A program made the translations under genes and the position numbers. A stretch of 64,000 nucleotides of DNA, from the NCBI GenBank assembly GCA_030248225.1, contig JASANE010029459.1, positions 186,001 to 250,000 of the forward strand. Reading direction: 5' to 3'. The notes below the pieces were generated by a model. It was not told the DNA's origin and ran no database searches. It saw nothing but the letters and a program-made list of their open reading frames with translations. Positions 38,801 through 49,299 of this stretch are shown one piece after another; the stretch's first letter is position 1; the number at the start of each line of letters is the position of its first letter. Origin of the DNA: Trileptium ribeirensis (taxonomy: Eukaryota; Nematoda; Enoplea; Enoplida; Thoracostomopsidae).

Positions 38801-38914
38801 TGCGGGGGAGCGACGGCTTCGACAGCTGCAATGGACGCCGCTGCTGATTCGGATGCTAGTTCAATGTTGTCGGATTTCTCGGACGATGATATCACGAAAG
38901 ATATGGAGTTATGA
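20778..38914 (+). CDS. UBE2H: Ubiquitin-conjugating enzyme E2 H (spliced, 7 coding exons, complete)
   Basis: Exons: 20778-20830, 29228-29304, 30830-30904, 32464-32503, 33725-33777, 35052-35180, 38556-38914. Their 786 bases give 261 residues plus a stop. All six introns are GT-AG and every split codon closes. UBE2H accepts ubiquitin as a thioester from E1 and passes it to targets; in mammals it is known to work with the CTLH E3 complex. The E2 fold spans about residues 1-150. The HPN motif is at 76-78 and the catalytic cysteine is Cys87 in [13 protein letters not shown], the human position. The start [12 protein letters not shown] and the end [14 protein letters not shown] are family signatures. 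Human UBE2H is 183 residues; the extra length is a Ser/Asn/Gly/Ala-rich insert at about 164-243, before the conserved acidic tail. No frameshift or missing catalytic residue is seen. Confidence 0.96.
21432..22864 (-). mobile_element. Tc1/mariner-like transposon relic in UBE2H intron 1
   Basis: The ends are inverted: GTGTCCCATAAGTAACGCCCC begins at 21436 and its complement ends near 22860. TA lies just outside both ends (21430-21431 and 22865-22866), fitting the TA target duplication of this superfamily. The length of about 1.43 kb suits a single-gene element. The coding strand is minus, opposite to UBE2H. The transposase inside is broken. Confidence 0.72.
21480..22742 (-). pseudogene. Degenerate Tc1/mariner-like (IS630-type) transposase
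   Basis: Read from 22742 downwards, the frame starts [20 protein letters not shown], then GVVRQWSR, resembling the N-terminal helix-turn-helix of mariner-like transposases. It is followed after a stop by [15 protein letters not shown]. Further on, FNPxxP-like and GYIGGALP segments and a [13 protein letters not shown] segment in a shifted frame recall the catalytic half. Several stops and frameshifts interrupt it, so no working enzyme can be made. I could not place the catalytic acidic triad with confidence, and the subfamily is therefore open. Confidence 0.55.
23264..23465. repeat. About 200-bp insert of unknown type beside the nested hAT-like copy
   Basis: It begins AAGCGAAGCGAAGCG and contains CCGTCCGTACG and ACTACTGGGCGGATTTT. 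It is not part of the hAT-like family. TAATTA occurs at both edges (23259-23264 and 23459-23464), a possible target duplication. Its class cannot be named from sequence alone. Confidence 0.4.
23466..24441 (+). mobile_element. hAT-like copy nested inside another copy
   Basis: It starts CACGGAATAACCGGAA (one substitution from the family CAGGG) and ends TTCCGGTTACACCCTG, with the family interior in plus orientation and an internal deletion of roughly 100 bp near 24393. It sits inside the minus-oriented copy at 23109-25393 and so inserted later. No clear 8-bp duplication can be read because the left side abuts the 200-bp insert. Confidence 0.7.
25394..29227. other. Remainder of UBE2H intron 1
   Basis: AT-rich intronic sequence. 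Short frames (25460-25702, 26091-26393, 26981-27169, 28589-28928) show no domain. I see no alternative coding exon that fits the UBE2H frame. Confidence 0.4.
29228..29304 (+). CDS. UBE2H: UBE2H coding exon 2
   Basis: Acceptor TTACAG|G, donor GATA|GTATGT. It completes Leu18 and encodes residues 19-43, containing [10 protein letters not shown] and VKFYGPKD. Known relatives read GG(L/I)N where this has RGIN, a mild local difference. The last base begins Thr44. Confidence 0.95.
29416..30363 (-). mobile_element. hAT-like non-autonomous transposon, complete (UBE2H intron 2)
   Basis: It begins CAGGGAGTAACGGAG at 29416 and ends CGGTTATTCCCTG at 30363, flanked by exact 8-bp duplications AAATTTAT (29408-29415 and 30364-30371). 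It is in minus orientation relative to the copy at 10111. It starts only 111 bp after exon 2, and fills most of the 1525-bp intron. A frame of 73 residues at 30009-30230 lies inside it and is not a gene. Confidence 0.86.
30830..30904 (+). CDS. UBE2H: UBE2H coding exon 3
   Basis: Acceptor TTCTAG|CA, donor ATCG|GTATGT. It encodes residues 45-68, including PYENGVW and [12 protein letters not shown], the beta-sheet core of the E2 fold. The frame closes with exon 2 at Thr44 and with exon 4 at Gly69. Confidence 0.96.
31850..32190. repeat. Diverged interspersed repeat in UBE2H intron 3
   Basis: The order TTATTAACAATTTAAGCG, AAATTTTTAGATTTCAAAATC, then a CCCTCGGTTCATGCC block recurs in diverged form at about 39970-40160 (TTATTAACAACTG..., ATTTCAAATCCGG, CCGCCCGGTTCAGCG). 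Neither copy codes for a recognisable protein. The limits are approximate. Confidence 0.4.
32464..32503 (+). CDS. UBE2H: UBE2H coding exon 4
   Basis: A 40-base exon, too short to be found as a plain open frame. Acceptor TTTTTAG|GA, donor GAAAA|GTGAGT. It encodes [12 protein letters not shown] (residues 70-81) with the HPN motif that supports the E2 active site. Confidence 0.95.
32504..33724. other. UBE2H intron 4, nothing further recognised
   Basis: A 1221-bp intron. The only structure noted is a short inverted pair, GGCGCGTACCAGCTATC at 32818 against GATAGCTGGTGCC ending at 32934. Confidence 0.5.
33725..33777 (+). CDS. UBE2H: UBE2H coding exon 5 (active-site cysteine)
   Basis: Acceptor TTTCTAG|C, donor TATG|GTTAGT. 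It encodes [17 protein letters not shown] (residues 83-99). Cys87 is the thioester-forming residue. Asn82 and Asp100 are split across the flanking introns. Confidence 0.96.
34411..34768 (+). repeat. Diverged tandem duplication in UBE2H intron 5
   Basis: The copies are 34411-34605 and 34606-34768. Both run from GTTTG(A/G)ATCAGCAATCG through CACGATGTTCGC and AAAGACGATAGG to CTTATTATGTACCCATTAAC. The second copy is shorter by small deletions. It has no coding content. Confidence 0.8.
35052..35180 (+). CDS. UBE2H: UBE2H coding exon 6
   Basis: Acceptor TTTAAG|AC, donor GTGG|GTAAGG. It encodes residues 101-142, with [18 protein letters not shown] and DPLNGDAA, then a helix ending [10 protein letters not shown]. 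With this donor the join to exon 7 aligns with the human protein without a gap. Confidence 0.95.
35997..37166 (+). mobile_element. hAT-like non-autonomous transposon, complete (UBE2H intron 6)
   Basis: It starts CAGGGAATAACCGGAACC at 35997 and ends CCGGTTACTCCCTG at 37166, flanked by exact 8-bp duplications ATACCTAG (35989-35996 and 37167-37174). At 1170 bp it is almost the same length as the copy at 10111 and in the same orientation. It carries no transposase. Confidence 0.87.
37456..37793 (+). repeat. Tandem duplication, 175-bp unit (UBE2H intron 6)
   Basis: GAGGTGCTGCGCTTCCAAAC starts at 37456 and again at 37631. The two copies are nearly identical through ...CCAAACATTACAATAACGCAT, differing by small indels in the middle. 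Minus-strand frames across it repeat for the same reason and are not genes. Confidence 0.85.
38556..38914 (+). CDS. UBE2H: UBE2H last coding exon with expanded tail
   Basis: Acceptor TTTCAG|AA. It encodes residues 144-261: the last E2 helix ([20 protein letters not shown]), then a low-complexity stretch of Ser, Asn, Gly, Thr and Ala, then [18 protein letters not shown] and a TGA stop at 38912-38914. The final motif matches the SDFSEDEAQDMEL end known for human UBE2H, so the true C-terminus is present. The low-complexity stretch is absent from the 183-residue human protein. Confidence 0.95.
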
Positions 38915-39022
38915 TGTCCGCCTGGTTCCCAGGTTCGCAGGCGTCCTGGATCTTTAATAATAATTTGGAGTCGTAAATAATAATAACTGCTATTATTATA
39001 GTGTAGGCACTTAATTCGTTAT

Positions 39023-39028
39023 AATAAA
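39023..39028 (+). terminator. Candidate UBE2H polyadenylation signal
   Basis: AATAAA lies 109 bases after the stop codon in an AT-rich 3' region. The cleavage site is not identifiable and other near-signals occur nearby (for example AATAAT repeats at 38958-38990). Confidence 0.45.
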
Positions 39029-42000
39029 TAATGTTGGATGTCCCAAACACGTATTTCTGTCTATCGTAGTTTGCTCTCGTCGTCGGGCTCGTACTGTTGC
39101 GGTTTGTTGAGTACATTATGTCGTTTTCGTAATTATTTTCAATATTTTAAATATTATTAAGAGCTGACCTTATAGCAGTTGAAAATGACATCATTCAGGT
39201 TCTGTATGTGTACATAAAATTACATGCATGAATGTTGCCGACATTGTAATTTGCATACGTTAAGACTAAGGTCTCTCGTGCAAAATTTTTTCCTGAAAAC
39301 ACGCTGCATTTTCATTATAGTCAAAATGATCTCTAATAGATCTGTTTTGAGGGTGAGAGCTGAGTGGGGTTCCAGAGACTGTGAGGGCATAGCTGAAAAG
39401 ATGGTAGGTCCCTTTCCTGAGTTCGTCCCACGCTTCCGAAGGAGAGCCAAAAAATCAATGAATTCTGGACCAAAAATTGCTGTTACATCAGATAAAAAAT
39501 TGTCAAAAATTCATTTTAACCTCTTACAGGACCGTTGCGCTGTCGTTTTAGAGGTTTCGATGCGATTTATTAACAATTTTAGCAATATGTTTTAAAACGT
39601 GGATTTTTTCAATAAATTTTTATACTTTCTATCACGCGTAAGCCATTGCATTTATAGCGAAATACTTCACATTTCTCTACTGCATCTTGATGCTTTCTGG
39701 GAAAACATCAAAAAATCCAAATAATAGTATAATTTGGAATCATGTGGATTCTATTAACAGATTCGCAGGCACCCCTGATATATTTCGGTGCCTCCGGTTG
39801 AGGCTCTTGGCAAAATATTGGGTGCCCCTGGCAAACTTTTTCTTTCCTCTTGTAAATCCACTCCGTTTGAAATAAAAGTTGATAAACTTTTTATAAAAAC
39901 TTTCTGAAGTGTAAAATTAAGTAGAAATTTAAAACCTGCTGCTAACCTGTGTAGAGACTTTTGTGTCTGACCTTAGGCGTTTTATTAACAACTGTAGTAT
40001 TTTTGGTTATAAACTTTAAGTTGTGATAATTTTTACATTTCAAATCCGGGGATGACCGCCCGGTTCAGCGCCACCCCTTCCCCATTTCATGCGCCCTTGC
40101 AAAATTCTGCGCTTTAGCTCCCCAGTTACGAACCAGGTACCTCGGTACATGCCTCCTGGCAAAATCTTCAGCGTTGAAAAAGCCAGTATATTGGCCCAGT
40201 TGATGCAATTGTAAATAAGTGTTCACCGTCCCTGAGCTAACAACTTTTCTGCGAGCGTTATGAAGCACAATTTTGTTTGCATTTTGGGTATGAACCAACT
40301 TTTACCGACCCCGGGAAATGTCAGTCTGACACGTAGTGAATGCCAGGCGGCCATATTTTCAGTACAATATATTCGTGGCCTGCCCACATTGAGGGGTAAG
40401 ATAGACCACAAATGTTCGTCTCCGCCATATGTTCGAAAACTTTTATGTTACCGTAGATCCATAATTAATAAATATGCCCAAATTAATGTTTTCTGTATAC
40501 TAAATATTTTTAAAATCAATTACTGTTTGTAAAGCTAAACCGCTGTATTAAAGCCTGAAAATTTTGTCACAAGACCCTGAAAATATGTACATATGTAGTA
40601 TATGTAGCAAAAATTTATCACCCACTTTAAAAAGTCTCCAGAAAAGTAGGATGGACCTTGGATCCCTCTTGTCAGAAAGCTACGGACATAGCAACATTCA
40701 CTAGTATAAATGATCATAATGAAGCAATAATGATACATGAATATTATTATTGATCTACTACGTATGCATATGAAGAAGTACCACTAAATAGATAACTACA
40801 CAGAAAGGGGCGATACAGCTCACATACATTTTTGATACAAGCTTCGATCCTACGATTAAGCTGTTTATATAAAGATTTTATAAGTTTATTATTTATTTAA
40901 CATAATTTTCTAAGCTAAATAAGATCAGAGGATAGCTATTATATACATAACTTGTATGAAAGTGGTGTCACATGCAATAAACCATGTTGGGACTTTAATT
41001 CAATGGCGTTTCACTGACATGTGTTTCATTCAGCTTTTCAAACGCGACATTTATTTTTGACTTCAAATAATTATATACGTAAGGTTTACCCCAACTGTAG
41101 CCAACTATAGCATCAAATTACTATATAGTACATCCGAAAAACTTATACTGCATTCCATATCGAGACGTTTTTACTCGCTTGCAGTGGAGTAGTTTTGAAG
41201 AGGGTGGAATGAGTCAGGTTACATTATTTCAACTCCATAATCAAATCAATCAATCAAATCATACCAATCAAATGTTTTCATCAGCAGCTTGAAACAGCTT
41301 CTATTGCGCACGTAATACAAGAATCTAAATTGCTTATATTACCTCATGCCTAAATTAATGAATATGCAATTACTGTTGAATACATTGAATTTAAGAACAT
41401 TATAGGATAGGCTGCTCAAAACTAACTAAACCTTCGTACTTACGAAAAGGATTACGCCGAACGTAATGCCGGTTTTATACTCATGTTATACTGTATAAAT
41501 ATACATTGCACTTTGCATAGTTACATGGTGTGTGTATTACATTATGTATATATGTAATTAAGCATATTGATTATCTATAAATATTTGTAGAACTGTAAAA
41601 ATTTGATAATGGACTCTTGCTTATACCTGTAAGATTTATAACGAATCCGGAATATTAATGATTAACATTAGATTGACGCAAAGTGAAAATATATTCTAAC
41701 TTTTGTCGGCATTACACAATTTAAATGTATATATTATTTTAAACGTTGAACAAAGCAAGACGTTCATAATCATGATAGTGTCTCCTTCGATAACAAAATA
41801 CGTGTTCGTTTTGTTCTGAAAGGTATTGCCACGTAGAATTATAGTTGACCAAATTAGGATTACATACAAAAATTAATTGCACTATCTTGGATTTGAGGGA
41901 AAAATAGGTTCACCGGTGAATATGTTTTGGTGTAGACAGCTTTCTCAAAATCACTGCCTACCTCAATTATTATGTTGAAATAATGTAGATATTTTTCGAG

Positions 42001-42901
42001 TGTATTATTATGTTTTGTAAAGACTTGTAAATTTTATTTTGATGTTTGGTATCGTGTTGATAAAAATAAATGATGGCTATGGCTATCAAAACTATGTGCG
42101 TAGCTTTTTCGAATAGCGGTGAACAGCAAAAAACCAGTAGTTGTGTATGTCGCTAAAGGCAAGACAACCGTAATTCACTAGCAGATGCATGGATTTTCGA
42201 AATTTTCTTTGTAGATGCGCAAATATATAATTAAATTCTTGATTTTATACAACATTAGGGTGTGAACTAATGGTTTAAAGACTTACACTTCCTGACTGAC
42301 TGTTGCCCTTTTTGGCTACGCACGGTTCGCTGGCATTTTGAATTATAACCGCAACAATATGTGGAGGTTGCAGAAGCGTCTCTTTGAGTTTACACCATTT
42401 TTGTAGTGGTAGAGTCTTTTAATTGAGCTTTCAGCCCCAGATATAAAAGTACCCAACAATGACATTGACTATTTCAGCTTCTTGTTTGGTACAGGGCTGC
42501 AGGGAAACTTGTAGTGTAATGTTTGGCATTTCAATAAATAGCCTTTTCAAATAGCTCATTTTCGAGTTCTCGGTTACTTTATCGCAGCGTATTTGCTAAA
42601 GTGTTAGGGTAGACAAATTTTGCGAAAGATGTCTTTGGTGGAAGTTGCATTGGATGTTGAGTAGGACATCCTTCAGTTATACTCCAGTTTTCACTTATGA
42701 ACAGCCAATAACTTGGGACGTTGTTAAATCTTAGTGGGACTTCATGTTATCAACTTAACTCTCAGCGAGTTAAAATAATAATATATACTTATATCATAGA
42801 TATTGAAGGTTTGTCGGTTAACGGTGGTGGACGGTCGGCGGGGGAAGGAGGGTAACCCGCGTCTCCTATCTAGTACCCCTATATTTTTGCTGATTTTTGC
42901 T
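39029..42901. other. UBE2H 3' flank, no gene recognised
   Basis: AT-rich intergenic sequence. It includes a diverged copy (about 39970-40160) of the repeat seen in UBE2H intron 3. A 123-residue frame at 39224-39595 has no recognisable domain. No RNA gene is evident. Confidence 0.4.
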
Positions 42902-43060
42902 AAAGTTTAATGTAAAAGTTATTCTAGTACATTTTAAATACACCGTACCTTCATTTCTACCTTCATCTGTTTTAAAAAATGTTTTTCGAAGATCAGGTTT
43001 CACATCCGGTTTAAATGGACTGTTCCGATTGTAACAAATTTTGGTTCTGGTTATTCCCTG
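42902..43060 (-). mobile_element. hAT-like family, terminal fragment
   Basis: The last about 160 bp of the family in inverted orientation: AATGTAAAAGTTATT, ACCTTCATTTCTACCTTCAT, CCGGTTTAAATGGAC, ending GGTTATTCCCTG at 43060. The other end is missing. Confidence 0.7.
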
Positions 43061-45600
43061 GTTCAAAAGTATACCTTTATGTATAACGCATACTTTAATT
43101 ACAAATTGTGCATATTCGGCGTTGTTCGAGTTTTCCAGTTATGCCTTTGTGAATCAGAATGTTTGTGATTAAATAGTGCTATTGTCAACTAGTATAAGTT
43201 TGTATATTTTACTGTAATAACTATATAGTTATATTTTACTGTAATTAGCATAATAACTCTACTGCTTAATAGGACGCTGAAGTGTGAAATTTGTGGCATA
43301 TTCACGCTGGACAATATGTTTGCCCACATAAATTACGTAGGAAAACGTACCACCAGGTTATTACATAAATTTGTATGCTGCAAATTGTTTAATTGTATCC
43401 AGGGTTGCAGTAACCAGTGTCAGGGGACCGTGGAGTCATGGCCACTAAACGACTATTTGAACTGGAGGTTAAAGTCCCTAGATTTTCTACCAAAACCATA
43501 ATATTCTAGGATTATATACAGTAAATTCCTACTACAAAGTCTCTGACGAAAGATATTTCAATATTATAGCACAACTATCATTAATACATGTAGAAATTAA
43601 AATTATTTTCCAAACATCCTAGTTCTGTCGTCACCATATTCTCACAACCCAATTTTATGATGTGTGCCACGTCTCCTTTTATACCAATCTTGTTGCGTTC
43701 TAATTCCAGGAAATAACATTATTCTGATGAACCTTTTTTGACGTGGTGTCACTAACTTTAAGATAAAATTTTCATTTCGAGTTATTCAAGATATAATTAT
43801 ACACTAGAGATTCAACTGTTTCATTTCGGGTGTGATTTCACGATGCGCGATCCGGTACTGACTCGACAGTTGAAAGCATTCTCTCTGCTCAGCCCGCCTC
43901 GTAGACAATGAAAGCACAAGTGCAGGGAAAGCAAGCTTTGCGACGGCGATTACTCAAATTCACAGTAAGAACACGTCTAAAAGTGGAAGCTTGGTAGAGG
44001 GTGTTAGGCTACTGTTTTAGCCACTTTCATTCTGTGCGAACCGGGTACAGAATTTAAATCCCTGTACTGCGGCAGTCATCATTTCTGGATCCGTTAATAT
44101 GTTGGTACTTGTGTACCGACATATGAAACGCCTGTTGGTACTTCTGTGGCAACAGCCGTCAGTAATTTTCGTACAAAGGACTTAAGAGATGACAAACGCG
44201 TAACCAAAACATAGTGGAATGGCGTAAATTTCATTCGAACGCCAACTTTTCTCTCCAGGACTGTAATCCAAGCGCTACCGAAAACTACATTTTGTGTGGT
44301 TTGATATTTTACTTTTGTTAATTTTAAAAATTAATTTTAATGCCTGCTATTTAAAGATCCCCAAGTTATATATAGGGTGCTGGGGTTGATACCTTTAATA
44401 ATTGCAGATATGTATTACAATTGACAAAACATATCGAAATGTGTAGCTTTCTTCTTTGATTATGCAGAATATGATTTTTAGCTAGAGGATATTCTCAAGG
44501 ACGGTGTCAACTAAGATCTCACAAGTATTGAGTTGGTTAACTTAGCTTGCTGTAAATTTTGTGTAACTTATAATAGCGGCAAATTTCTATTGCTTAGATT
44601 ATATGTCGTCTATATTCGTTGTCGCTTGAGCGTAGTTTGTTTGGTTTTTGAAATATAAATATTTGAATGTAAAGTTGATGTATCATACTGTATAATAGTG
44701 AATTAGTTACTATTCAGCTGTAAATTTCTCTCTGCTTACATTGTTGTCGAATGCTTTGCTGTGGTGATTTTGACAAGATTCACACTCTTACAATTTTTTG
44801 CCAATGTCGTAGTCGAACTGAATATTGGTTAGTCTTCATGGCTTAGTAAACCTGGTGTAAGTATATACACCGCAACTATTTACTTATCTACTGCTGTGTG
44901 ACAATCACAAATGCCCAATGTCCCACTGTAAAGCGGGGTTCAGTGAGGACTTGTTTGAGTTTAGTAACCTAACTAAGGGCAAACGCCATTAACTTAGGTG
45001 CTGACTGAGTATAATAACTAACCACTGCTTGACTCTAAGCAACTGATTTGGGACTGTGAGGGCTTAGTGTGTCGGCTTAATAAACCTTAGTGTCCACTTC
45101 CACCGCTATCTTAAATATATCATAAAGCGCCACTGTATAACCCTGAAGGCAGTTGATGCGACCTTAAATCGATGGGCTGCTTTCCTTGCTTTGCGCAACA
45201 TTCCTGTCGCACTTCGATAAAGCAGCTCGTATATGTTGTTTTAAATTTTAGGTAACGTCGTTCTGTTTGTCTTTTATCGATCGCGTGCTAATCGTGCGTG
45301 TCTCACTATCGTAAATGGGAACGCAAGCCGCATGTTTTAGCTGCATTATGCGCGTGGAGTCAAATTTAGAAAAGCTCAACGTTGCTTTTTTAATAAAACG
45401 TATAAACAGTTTTTATAAAACAGAACAGTTTTTTTATAAAACAGTATAAACGGGCAAATTTACAAAAACGGCGTTGGTTCATGGAGTAGGGGTAGATGGT
45501 GTTGGGAGGGGTTGATGAAGAGGTATCGAGGGGTGGGGGCAAATTAATAGAAATTTTTGTGGTGCTACGCTTAGTTCGGCTTTAGAGCCAAGGCTAGCGA
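43061..45600. other. No gene recognised
   Basis: About 2.5 kb of AT-rich sequence with a G-rich patch at 45480-45540. The longest frames are about 60 residues and have no family resemblance. Confidence 0.4.
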
Positions 45601-45729
45601 ACACTGAAAATAGGTTTTCATTAAATTTTACAAGAAGTTTATTTCATGTTTGCCGCCTGAATATTCTTTTATATCTGTTGTTGCAAAATTCAAAGAAACT
45701 TAAATTTCATGGAAACCTATTTTCAGTGT
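45601..45729. repeat. 129-bp MITE-like inverted repeat
   Basis: ACACTGAAAATAGGTTTTCA at 45601 is complementary to TGGAAACCTATTTTCAGTGT ending at 45729, and the pairing continues into TTAAATTT/AAATTT. About 70 bp of unrelated sequence lies between. No target duplication is clear. Confidence 0.7.
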
Positions 45730-48309
45730 AGGAAGAGCCGAGTCCGTTCACATCGACAGCCGATATGGTTCAGAAAGAATTGAGCAAAATTAGTCTCTTT
45801 CGTGTATTCCAGTTTCATGGCATGTCAGTGTCTATATAATCGATAGAGTATTATGAAAATTTTGTAAAAGTTTAACACTCAGTCATACTCATGAATTTTA
45901 CATTAACCGATGCACTCCTGTATTTTACCTTATTTAATGTTATAGTTGTTTTTTTGATCTATATCCATTAGGATTCCAGAAGGTATGCTCTGTGAGAAGT
46001 ATTTTGGTACCCCAAGGTTCTTTGGGTGGTTATTGTCTATCCGTCCTAGGTTCTTTAAGGATACAAATAAATATTGCAAATTTAACTATTTTTATTAGTT
46101 TTTTTAATTAAAGATGTACGATTTAAACGTCATGATCAATTTAAAGATTACAAATTCTGAATATTCGAGCAACAAATATTCTCCAGGGTTGTTTAGTGGA
46201 GGTATCCCTTGAGAACACAGAGCGGTATCGACAACCCCACAAAGAACTTGGGTTACTTTATACCGCAGCACCTTAGCCCATAAAAGGAGAACATAAGAGT
46301 ACAACTAGTGTGATTCTCTTATACAGAATTTCAATTATGAACTCTTGATATACTTGTGCTGACTCCTTATCATCCTACGTATTTGCTTTGTAATATATGT
46401 AGCAAAATTTATAATCGCATATATTTTAAATGTATGATAATGCAATTTTGAGCCATTGTTTCTCAGATTAATTCTCGGATAACGAAACAGTGATTAATAT
46501 TGTTACAGTTGCATTTTTAAATTTATTTCGGTCGGTCAACTTGTTATTTTGTTGTAGAAAACAAACCCTGTGAGATTCGCCGTCTTGACTGCCTTTTTAG
46601 ATTACAAAACGAAATAATGTATAGCCTATGATGATGATAGTATATATAAGAGTCTTGAGTAAAACATGCTGTCGAATAGTTCTAGGTGAACTATTTTTTC
46701 AGTTACGCCATGTGTGCATTATATGATAAAATGCTACGAAAAAACATCACATGATATGCAGAAATCCGGCGTTGAAGCATATCATAAACCCCTTTATTAT
46801 TGTACAACTAAGCTATTATTTTTACTAATACGGCCCATAAAGGCGATGTGGGTAAACTATATACCACTCAATGTTTTTCGCTGAGACCGCATTTATGTTA
46901 CAACATGAAAAGTATAAAATTTAGTTGATATAAACAAACAGTTTTGTTAATATATATTTTTCAAAACATTTTACCACGTATATGCTAGTACGTAGAGGTC
47001 TCATCAAGTATGTTTTGCTGAAGCACATTTGTACTTGCACCACGTGATCGTAGTATGTACTTAAATATTTAAATTGGTTAAATGGCATCTCATAACCGGA
47101 ATGTGTTTCATTTTCTACATAATATATATTACTCCAAAATCGTTATGGTCGATACGTAATCACACTTCTTAACAAACTTATGACCATCGCGAACATCTGT
47201 GGAAATTGCACGAATGTTTATATATTTAAGTGTGGCCGCATCCGTGCTGACTATGTTGTATGGTGGTAAAAATACGATGTATTATATAGCCTTTATTTGC
47301 ATAACATAATAGTAAACTCTACTTTAGTGATTTTTGTATTTGTCTTTATTGATTGCGGCGAATAGCATTGTAGTTCTGTTAGTTTTAGAGCTATTACGAT
47401 CAGTCGCTGCTTTTAGAATATATCGTACACACCGTCCGTAGTTGACATAATCTTTAAAACCATACATTTAAATTGACAATCTTTAAAAGCATACATTTAA
47501 ATTTACATCGCCGTTTAAACACTCCAAAGAGCCACTTTTAATGTTGGTGTTATATACATAAGTACTCGCCAAAATGAGTGCTGTTCGCTCGAAATTTCTT
47601 CCAAGTTAGATGATCAATTCAGAATTTTGTTTTAAATATTGGCGCGAGTTTTTTTAAATTGTTCGAGAGCTGTGCTATTTGTGGTCGTTCGTTCGAAAGT
47701 TTACTAATTTCCGGCGAGTACTGTACATAAATTAGGGTATTAAGTAAAGAGGTTATGTTTTGTGTCATAAAGTTCTGCTTGTTATTGTACTGAGTCAACC
47801 CTGTACTTTTAAACGTTACAGTTTAATTTTAACACGGTGTTTGATTTTCGGGAAACTGACTCTTACCTATCATACGGTCGTTTCTGCGCTATGGCCAAAC
47901 CCATTTTAATTATCAAGCGATCGTGGTGCCGCTGCCTCCGACGGGGTCCTGGCCTGGTGGATGTGTCCTACTTTAAACTCGGTTTGTATGTTGTATGACT
48001 TTTGGAGCATAGGACCACTTCCGCACACCCTCCCACGAAGTTGTAACCTATTTTCCACGTCCTTCAATCTGAAAAGCTGTCACCGAAACTAAACGAGCTA
48101 AAGGGTGCGAATGATTCCTTGGTCAATGCCGCTTCCCCTGAATCCACGGCAGCGTTGCCTGCCCACTGTATGTGGTGTTGAAAAAAAATAAACTCTGATG
48201 CGGCTTCCTACCCTAGCTGCACAGTTTGAGAACACTAGCCTAGGCTTTTTCAATGGGGTACGTGCTACTTCCGAAATCTCAGGAGCTCAGATTTGCGGGA
48301 GCGGTCTCG
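45730..48309. other. No gene recognised
   Basis: About 2.6 kb of AT-rich sequence with only short frames on both strands. Nothing beyond simple AT runs was seen. Confidence 0.4.
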
Positions 48310-48840
48310 ATGAGTTAAAATTATTCAAGCTTCCCCGGGTCGCAGTTGACTCCATCTCCTTTTTGTTTCCTTACATCAATTAGAATCGCGTAGTCATTTC
48401 CGACCGGTCCGAAGTCGTTTGCACAACCTAAAGCCCGCCTTCTCGCTCCTTATTTAATTCCTTTTATAGTTTATAGTTGGCTTTGTGGGTTTCTCTAGAA
48501 CGCCGTTCCTTTTGAAGCTTTATGCCAAGCTGGGTGGGAAATAACATGCGGTGGGATAGGACACGTCACCTTGCATTAAGGGTGGCCGTGTCTGTCCAGC
48601 CGCGGTTAGTTTCTGTCCAAGATAAGACGAAATTTCCTACCGTAGCTACACGGCTTGAGACCGCTCGTCAAAAATTTCGATGCTGGGTCATTCTCAACTG
48701 TGAGGAAAACTCACAAGGCATTGTCTCGAAATTTGATGGAGGCCCTGTGTTTCTGTTTTGACTTCCTTCTCCTTAACTCGGTTTTCTAAAGACTTCATCC
48801 GAAACAAACTTATTATATATTTCTCTTTGCGATTCTCCAA
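48310..48840 (+). repeat. Diverged copy of a segment in the large palindrome
   Basis: Landmarks in order (GACTCCATCTCCT, AGAATCGC, GGATAGGACAC, TGGCCGTGTC, CTGTCCAAGATAAGACG, CGGCTTGAGA, GATGCTGGTCAT-like, CTCACAAGGCAT, TCGAAATTTGATGGA) correspond to those at about 6060-6500 on the plus strand, and inversely in the left arm. Both versions show the open-frame pattern TRLETAR / ARFESTRR, but with stops nearby. It lies about 0.5 kb before a Ty3/gypsy pol, so it may belong to that retroelement's untranslated or LTR region. Confidence 0.55.
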
Positions 48841-49299
48841 AGAGTGTGTGCTCTTACACAAATGTTTAACAAACCTGGAGCCACCAGCGCGCCGCCAGTC
48901 TATAGTGAGTTTGAAGCCCTATTCCTTAAAAATTTGTATGGTCAACATTTGTCTCGGGGAGCAAAACCGGAGAGCTATCCGAGGACCAGTGGCGTGCCGC
49001 ATCATGCCCGGAACAGTGGCGCCTTGCGGGTGAGCACCCGTTTTAACCTTCGATTGGTCATTGGGATTACTAAGAAATCCTCAGGAGGGCAAAGCTCTAA
49101 TTTTGATGGTGGCTCCGCCGATTGTTTTATACTAAGCTTTACTCCAACCGCGTAATCATTTCATGTCTCCGTGATCTTCGCCCTTCTGGCTAATTCTCCC
49201 GCAGGATATCCCCACAGACAATTAGAAGTGCTACCCGTCGAGTGATTTACGTCATGCAAAATGGTGCTAGATGGGTAGGGGAACTAGTCGAGCATAATC

